From the NCBI RefSeq assembly GCF_009900715.1, contig NZ_JAAAJC010000002.1, forward strand, positions 62,001-126,000: a stretch of 64,000 nt of DNA, written 5' to 3'. Shown piece by piece: positions 59,679 through 64,000 of the stretch; position 1 is the stretch's first letter, and each line of letters begins with the position of its first letter. This DNA is from Halococcus salsus. GTDB taxonomy: Archaea; Halobacteriota; Halobacteria; Halobacteriales; Halococcaceae. Below the pieces are notes generated by a model that saw only the letters and a program-made list of their open reading frames with translations, did no database searches and had not been told where the DNA came from. The translations under genes were made by a program, and so were the position numbers.

Positions 59679-61676
59679 TCAGAACCACCCCCCGAGCAGG
59701 CCGAAGGCCACCAGTAGGACCACGAGCCCGAGCGAGAGCAGCGCGGCGTAGTTGGTGACGACCCCCGTCTGGAGGCGTTTGATGCGGTCCCCGGAGAGGA
59801 GGCTGATGCTCGATACGCCGTTGACGACGCCGTCGACGACGCCGTTGTCGAAGGTGCTGACCGCGCGGGCGACGCGGGCGGTGCCGTTCGCGAGCCAGAC
59901 CTGGTACTCGTCCTGGTAGTAGTTGTGCATGAGGAGGGGTTTGAGCGCGCCGAGGCGGTCGGTGTGGGACCGCGGGGAACGACCGCTGTAGAGGGCGTAG
60001 GCGAGTCCCGCGCCGGCGAGCGCGACCACCAGCGAGACGACCGCGGCGAGCAGCGACGACACCGACGCACCGTAGCCGGCGAACTCCTCGACGAGTTCGT
60101 AGTAGTGCTCGCCGGTGGCGTTCCCGACACCGTGAGCGAGCCAGTGTTCGAGGTACGTGATGTCGAGGTTCAGGGCCTCGGCGACGGGCAGCATGTTGAC
60201 GAAGCCGGCGACGACCGCGAGCACGCCGAGCACCACGAGCGGGGCCTTCACGCTCCAGCCGACGCCGTGGGCGTTCCGGGCGGCGTCGCTCCGCGGCTCG
60301 CCGTGGAACGTGAGCAGAACCATCCGGATCGTATAGAAGCCGGTGACGAACACTGCGATCAGCCCGAAGGCGTAGGCGACGAGGAGCACGGGCGAACTCA
60401 GCCCCGCCGAGAGCGCCTCGTAGAGCACCTCGTCCTTCGACCAGAAGCCCGCGAACGGGAAGATCCCCGCGAGCGCGAGCGAGGCTGCCACGAAGGTCCA
60501 GTAGGTCGTGGGTAGACGGTCCTTGAGCCCGCCGAGGTCCCACATGTCCTGGGTGTGGTGGGTCGCGATGATCACCGAGCCGGCCCCGAGGAACAGCAGC
60601 GCCTTGAAGAAGGCGTGGGTCATGAGGTGGAAGACCGCGGCGGTGTAGCCGCCCGCGCCGAGCGCGAGGGTCATGTAGCCGTACTGCGAGATGGTGGAGT
60701 AGGCGAGCACCTGCTTGATGTCGCGTTTGACGACGGCCATCGACGCCGCGAAGAGGGCGGTAAAACCGCCGACGAACGCGATGACCGCGAGCACCGTCGG
60801 CAGGAGCGCGTAGAAGCCGTACATCCGGGCGACGAGGTAGACCCCGGCGGCCACCATCGTCGCGGCGTGGATAAGCGCCGAGACCGGCGTGGGGCCCTCC
60901 ATCGCGTCGGGGAGCCAGGTGTGGAGCGGGAACTGGGCGGACTTGCCGATGACCCCGCCGAGAACGAGCAGGCCGAGTATCGAGAACCAACCGGCGGGCG
61001 AGAGTCCGAAGGTGGTGAGCCCGACCAGGTTCCCCGACAGCGCGGCTTCGGCGAGCGCCGGGAAGCTCCCCTGCCCGGCGAACGAGGCCGTCCCGAAGGT
61101 GGCGAGGATCCCGACGAGGCCGACGAGGAGGAAGTAGTCCCCGAAGCGCGTGACGAGGAAGGCCTTCTTCGCGGCGCTCGCGGGCGCGTCGCGCTTGAAC
61201 CAGTGGCCGATCAGGAGCCACGAGCAGAAGCCGACCATCTCGAAGAACATGAACGCCATGAACAGGTTGTCGGCCATCACGAAGCCGAGCATGCTCGCAG
61301 TGAAGAGACCGAGCCCGGCGTAGTAGCGCGGAATGCCGGTCTCGTTCTCGTCGTTCATGAAGCCGAGGCTGAAGACGTGGACGAGGAAGGAGACCAGCGA
61401 GACGATGAGGAGCATCAGTGCCGCGAGCGGGTCGATCAGGACCCCCAGATGGAGGTCGAACCCGCCGGTGGCGGCGAAGGTGTAGAGCCGGGTGTTGACC
61501 GTCGCGCCGCCGGCGACCGCGAGCGCGGTCCACGCCGAGAGGACCAGCGAGCCGGCGGTGGCGATGATGCCGGCGAGCGCGCCCTTCTTCGGGAGGACGC
61601 GGCCGGCGAACAGCGCGATCACGAACGAGACGAGCGGGAGGACCGCTATCGCGGGTGCGTAGTCGAGTGCCGCCAT
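59679..61676 (-). CDS. nuoL: Complex I-like subunit L
   Basis: A 665-residue antiporter-like subunit. Blocks: FMFFEMVGFCSWLLIGHWFK, GKSAQFPLHTWLPDAMEGPT, DIKQVLAYSTISQYGYMTLA and ALAGIFPFAGFWSKDEVLYE. The extended C-terminus contains the lateral helix region and a last membrane anchor (LLSLGLVVLLVAFGLLGGWF). ATG 61676 follows the nuoK stop by two bases; an in-frame GTG at 61685 would overlap nuoK. Confidence 0.96.
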   Translation of the reverse strand: MAALDYAPAIAVLPLVSFVIALFAGRVLPKKGALAGIIATAGSLVLSAWTALAVAGGATVNTRLYTFAATGGFDLHLGVLIDPLAALMLLIVSLVSFLVHVFSLGFMNDENETGIPRYYAGLGLFTASMLGFVMADNLFMAFMFFEMVGFCSWLLIGHWFKRDAPASAAKKAFLVTRFGDYFLLVGLVGILATFGTASFAGQGSFPALAEAALSGNLVGLTTFGLSPAGWFSILGLLVLGGVIGKSAQFPLHTWLPDAMEGPTPVSALIHAATMVAAGVYLVARMYGFYALLPTVLAVIAFVGGFTALFAASMAVVKRDIKQVLAYSTISQYGYMTLALGAGGYTAAVFHLMTHAFFKALLFLGAGSVIIATHHTQDMWDLGGLKDRLPTTYWTFVAASLALAGIFPFAGFWSKDEVLYEALSAGLSSPVLLVAYAFGLIAVFVTGFYTIRMVLLTFHGEPRSDAARNAHGVGWSVKAPLVVLGVLAVVAGFVNMLPVAEALNLDITYLEHWLAHGVGNATGEHYYELVEEFAGYGASVSSLLAAVVSLVVALAGAGLAYALYSGRSPRSHTDRLGALKPLLMHNYYQDEYQVWLANGTARVARAVSTFDNGVVDGVVNGVSSISLLSGDRIKRLQTGVVTNYAALLSLGLVVLLVAFGLLGGWF

Positions 61677-61678
61677 TG

Positions 61679-61981
61679 TTACCACCTCATGGTCGTTGCT
61701 TCGGTGACGTCGACGCCACGGAAGTTACGGTAGAGTACGAGCACGATGCCGATGCCGACGGCGACCTCCGCCGCCGCGAGCGCGATCACGAACAGGCTGA
61801 ACACCTGGCCGGTGAGGTTGCCGTGTTGGAACGAGAAGGCGACGAGGTTGACGTTGCCCGCGGTGAGCATGAGCTCGACGCACATCAGGTACAGCAGGGC
61901 GTTCCGGCGGGTGAGGATACCGAAGAGCCCGATACAGAACAGCCCCGCAGAGAGCAGGAGGTAGTATTCGACGGGGACCAT
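61679..61981 (-). CDS. nuoK: Complex I-like subunit K
   Basis: A 100-residue, three-helix subunit. The conserved membrane glutamates are in LYLMCVELMLTAGNVNLVAF and FVIALAAAEVAVGIGIVLVL. The start shares a base with the nuoJ2 stop. Confidence 0.96.
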   Translation of the reverse strand: MVPVEYYLLLSAGLFCIGLFGILTRRNALLYLMCVELMLTAGNVNLVAFSFQHGNLTGQVFSLFVIALAAAEVAVGIGIVLVLYRNFRGVDVTEATTMRW

Positions 61982-62376
61982 CAGTCCTCACCCCCGTCGG
62001 GGCGGACCGGCGAGCGCTGGGGGTCCCGTTCGTCGGCGTCGCCCGGCTCGTCGGGGTCTGTCCGGAACCGGAGCGCGCCGGCGATCCGGCCGTCGGCTTC
62101 GGTCTTCGCGAGCATCACCGCGGCGTCGAGGGCGACGTCGAGGACGAGCGCGATGATGATGAACGTCGCGAGGAAGCCCTCGGCAGGGTAGGCTCCCGCG
62201 TCGAAGTTGAACAGGGCGTAGCCGATCGAGGCGGTGATCGACCCACCCCCCGGAAAGCCCGCGGGGGCGGGGAACGACTCGGTGAGAACGGTCACGGCGA
62301 GCACGACGAACAGTGCGACCGCGACGAGGCCGGGCAAGAGATGCCGGCCGATCTTGAGGTGGGGACGGGTGGTCAC
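61981..62376 (-). CDS. nuoJ2: Complex I-like subunit J, C-terminal half
   Basis: A 131-residue protein with two membrane helices (LPGLVAVALFVVLAVTVLTE and EGFLATFIIIALVLDVALDA), corresponding to the second half of bacterial NuoJ, plus a hydrophilic acidic tail. Haloarchaea commonly split NuoJ in two. The GTG start overlaps the nuoJ1 stop in GTGA. Confidence 0.9.
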   Translation of the reverse strand: MTTRPHLKIGRHLLPGLVAVALFVVLAVTVLTESFPAPAGFPGGGSITASIGYALFNFDAGAYPAEGFLATFIIIALVLDVALDAAVMLAKTEADGRIAGALRFRTDPDEPGDADERDPQRSPVRPDGGED

Positions 62377-62642
62377 GAGGTCGCCTCCGTCGCGTCGTCG
62401 GTGCGGGTGAGCATCACGGCGAACGAGATCAGGATCAACACGCCACCGACGTAGACCAGGATCTGCATCGCGGCGAGGAACTCCGCGCTCATCATGATGT
62501 AGTGGATGGCGACGCTCAACAGCGCCGCCCCGAGCATCAACGCGGAGTGCCAGACGTCCTCCATCAGGACGACGCCGAGGGCACTGAGAACCGTGACGAG
62601 CGCGAACAGCGCGAACGCGACCGTCTCGTACGGGATGGCCAT
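62373..62642 (-). CDS. nuoJ1: Complex I-like subunit J, N-terminal half
   Basis: An 89-residue protein with three helices, equal to the first half of NuoJ: FALVTVLSALGVVLMEDVWH, ALMLGAALLSVAIHYIMMSA and AAMQILVYVGGVLILISFAV. It is the first gene of the minus-strand nuo run. Immediately upstream, 111 bases away on the other strand, is a kinase gene, so the usual upstream nuo genes (A to I) are absent here. Confidence 0.92.
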   Translation of the reverse strand: MAIPYETVAFALFALVTVLSALGVVLMEDVWHSALMLGAALLSVAIHYIMMSAEFLAAMQILVYVGGVLILISFAVMLTRTDDATEATS

Positions 62643-62753
62643 TGTGCATCCTCGTATGGGATGATGTTTGAAGGTTTCGAGAAACGATCACGGAACTACC
62701 CGAGACGGACGACAGCCGACGGCGAGCGTCGACACGCGTGGGGACGGACTCAA

Positions 62754-63575
62754 ATGGGGCGAGACCCTCGTGCCGGTGTGGCCTTTCGTCGATTCGTTCG
62801 CGGGCGGGTGGAGTGGTCGGCCCTCGAAGCCGTCTGTCGCGAGGTCGCGGCCCGGTACGACCAGCGGGTCGCGCGCGTCGTCTTCCTCGAGACCGACAAC
62901 TGGCTCTCGACGCCCTGCGTGGTCAACGACCGCTGGTTCGTGAAGGTCCTCAGCCCGCGGAACGCGCTGGTCCACGGCCTCTTCACCACCGGCCGGAACC
63001 TGGGGATGTTCTCGAGCGGCACCGAGGGCTTCTTCGAGCGCTTCGCGAACCCCGTCGAGATGGCCGAACACGAACTCAGCGCCACCCGACGGATCCGCGA
63101 GATCGGGCTCAACGCACCCGAACCCCTCGAAGCGTTCGCCCACGGCGAGTTCGGCGTGCTCGTGCTCGAGTACCTCCCCGAGTTCCGGACCATCGGGGAC
63201 CTCCCGCCGGCCGAAGTGCGGGAGGTCGCCCCGGAGTTCTTCGCGGCGCTGGCCCGGATGCACGATGCGGGTCTCGGCCACGGCGACCTCCGGGCGGAGA
63301 ACGTCCTCGTGGCCGACGGGGAGCTCTACTTCATCGACGCGACCAGCCTCCGTGGATCCGGGGCCGCCGACGCCCGGGCGTACGACCTCGCGTGCGGCCT
63401 CGCGGCGCTCGAACCCACGATCGGCGCGCGCAGGGCGGTCGACGCCGCCGCGCACCACTACGCGACCGACGACCTCCTCGCGGCCCGCGACTTCGTGAGC
63501 TTCATCGACATGCGCCCGGACCACGACTTCGACGCCGCGCTCCTCCGGGGCGAGATCGAAAAACGCGCGGCGTAG
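62754..63575 (+). CDS. RIO/ABC1-like protein kinase
   Basis: A 273-residue small kinase-fold protein. The ATP lysine is in NDRWFVKVLSPR, the helix-C Glu probably in PVEMAEHELSATRRI. The catalytic loop is GLGHGDLRAENVLV (HGD in place of HRD) and the metal-binding Asp is in GELYFIDATSLRG. It lacks the activation segment, as RIO-type and lipopolysaccharide-kinase-like enzymes do. The substrate is unknown. It is divergent from nuoJ1 across 111 bases. Confidence 0.82.
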   Translation: MGRDPRAGVAFRRFVRGRVEWSALEAVCREVAARYDQRVARVVFLETDNWLSTPCVVNDRWFVKVLSPRNALVHGLFTTGRNLGMFSSGTEGFFERFANPVEMAEHELSATRRIREIGLNAPEPLEAFAHGEFGVLVLEYLPEFRTIGDLPPAEVREVAPEFFAALARMHDAGLGHGDLRAENVLVADGELYFIDATSLRGSGAADARAYDLACGLAALEPTIGARRAVDAAAHHYATDDLLAARDFVSFIDMRPDHDFDAALLRGEIEKRAA

Positions 63576-63837
63576 CACACGTCTCGTTTCTCCCGAAGCA
63601 CATCATATCCACGTTCAACGTCTTTCTGAGCAGGTCTCCGAGTACCATAACCAGCTCTCGCTACGACCTTCTCTGTTCTCAAACGCCCTCAACTAGACAA
63701 TGCCTGTTTCTGTATCATACCAGACGGAGGACGAGTGTTGCAGTAACTACTGAAACATACAGTTGAAAGCCCACAAAGAGAAACATTAGGGCCGGTGGGA
63801 TAGTAAATTAATATCTGAAATCATATTGCTGCCCAGT

Positions 63838-64000
63838 CTATCCACGGCTGAGGGCTGTCATGAGAAGCACAACAAGAAACAGACAGCCAGCAACAAAGAA
63901 CAGTAATGGACCAGTATCTGTTAAATCAGCAGAGCCTGAAACTTCAGTTACGCTGAGATAAAAGAAGCCAACCGCTGCAATAGCAAACAGAACAGGTCCA
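63838..64000 (-). CDS. C-terminal end of a low-GC membrane protein (partial)
   Basis: The minus strand encodes 53 residues up to a stop at 63838-63840: helix PVLFAIAAVGFFYLSV, a short polar loop EVSGSADLTDTG, and helix PLLFFVAGCLFLVVLLMTAL followed by SRG. The start lies beyond the window. Codon use is A/T-rich compared with everything nearby, and the 262 bases between it and the kinase gene are also AT-rich and without a recognisable gene. No family is recognised. Confidence 0.6.
   Translation of the reverse strand, partial: GPVLFAIAAVGFFYLSVTEVSGSADLTDTGPLLFFVAGCLFLVVLLMTALSRG

Noticed and set aside
1-64000. CRISPR arrays, transposases, rRNA genes, replication origin
   Set aside because: No regularly spaced identical repeats, no transposase motifs, no rRNA sequence and no Orc1/Cdc6 gene or origin repeat were recognised.

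Overview
The window is chromosomal DNA of a halophilic archaeon (class Halobacteria). GC content is high, the proteins are strongly acidic, and many genes start with GTG. Several genes look leaderless behind TATA-like boxes. Lineage markers include digeranylgeranyl lipid reduction, deoxyhypusine synthase, split nuoJ, trpDFEG gene order, Tat-dependent lipoproteins, and an elongator tRNA-Met with a bulge-helix-bulge intron. A Halococcus-like genus is possible, but nothing in the sequence settles it. I see no CRISPR array, rRNA, complete insertion sequence or replication origin.

Layout. 0-5 kb: a dispersed repeat, a beta-propeller protein, PRPP synthetase, an archaeal lipid reductase and a multi-pass membrane protein. 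5.5-13.1 kb: tRNA-Met, two haloarchaeal families of unknown role, then a four-gene operon (NRAMP-like carrier, HyuA, HyuB, Asp/Glu-racemase-like enzyme) that looks like uptake and breakdown of a cyclic amide. 13-20 kb: ribbon-helix-helix protein, VTT membrane protein, a tiny zinc finger, a membrane-anchored sulfite-oxidase-type molybdoenzyme, and class II ribonucleotide reductase. 20-24 kb: the overlapping trpDFEG operon with a candidate operator. 24-33 kb: tRNA-Val, small proteins, a Tat-exported hydrolase, deoxyhypusine synthase carrying an in-frame palindromic insertion, a siroheme reductase translationally coupled to an F420-dehydrogenase-like ferredoxin protein, a cupin and a lone E1-alpha. 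33-34.7 kb: decayed acyl-CoA synthetase tail, cold-shock protein, intron-bearing tRNA-Glu and a NUMOD3/HNH endonuclease. 34.8-45.4 kb: fused beta-oxidation enzyme, AlkA-type glycosylase, a RimK-protease fusion facing an AstE-like peptidase, a zinc CDF exporter, and a CcoI/FixI-type copper ATPase facing a half-size heme A synthase. 45.4-47.7 kb: gene-poor, with two micro zinc ribbons, tRNA-Lys and a large repeat. 47.7-55.6 kb: menaquinone genes menB and menF-menD flanking an OpuC-type osmolyte ABC operon. 55.8-62.6 kb: two small proteins, the third repeat copy, and nuoJ1-J2-K-L-M-N. 62.7-64 kb: a RIO/ABC1-like kinase and the end of a low-GC membrane protein.

How the genes fit together. Several clusters serve respiration: menaquinone synthesis, the membrane arm of complex I, copper loading and heme A for the terminal oxidase, and a sulfite-oxidase-type enzyme. 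Others serve amino-acid supply (trp), sulfur or nitrogen reduction, and osmoadaptation.

The signals most worth pursuing are: (1) a three-copy intergenic element with a conserved module order (near 1, 47.5 and 56.5 kb); (2) the NRAMP-like/HyuAB/racemase operon whose carrier has lost the NRAMP metal ligands; (3) the siroheme reductase plus FrhB-like pair, which resembles a split F420-dependent sulfite reductase; (4) an intron in tRNA-Glu(UUC) next to an HNH endonuclease, with fold-back copies of tRNA 3' ends beside tRNA-Glu and tRNA-Lys; (5) a hairpin pair inserted in frame in deoxyhypusine synthase.
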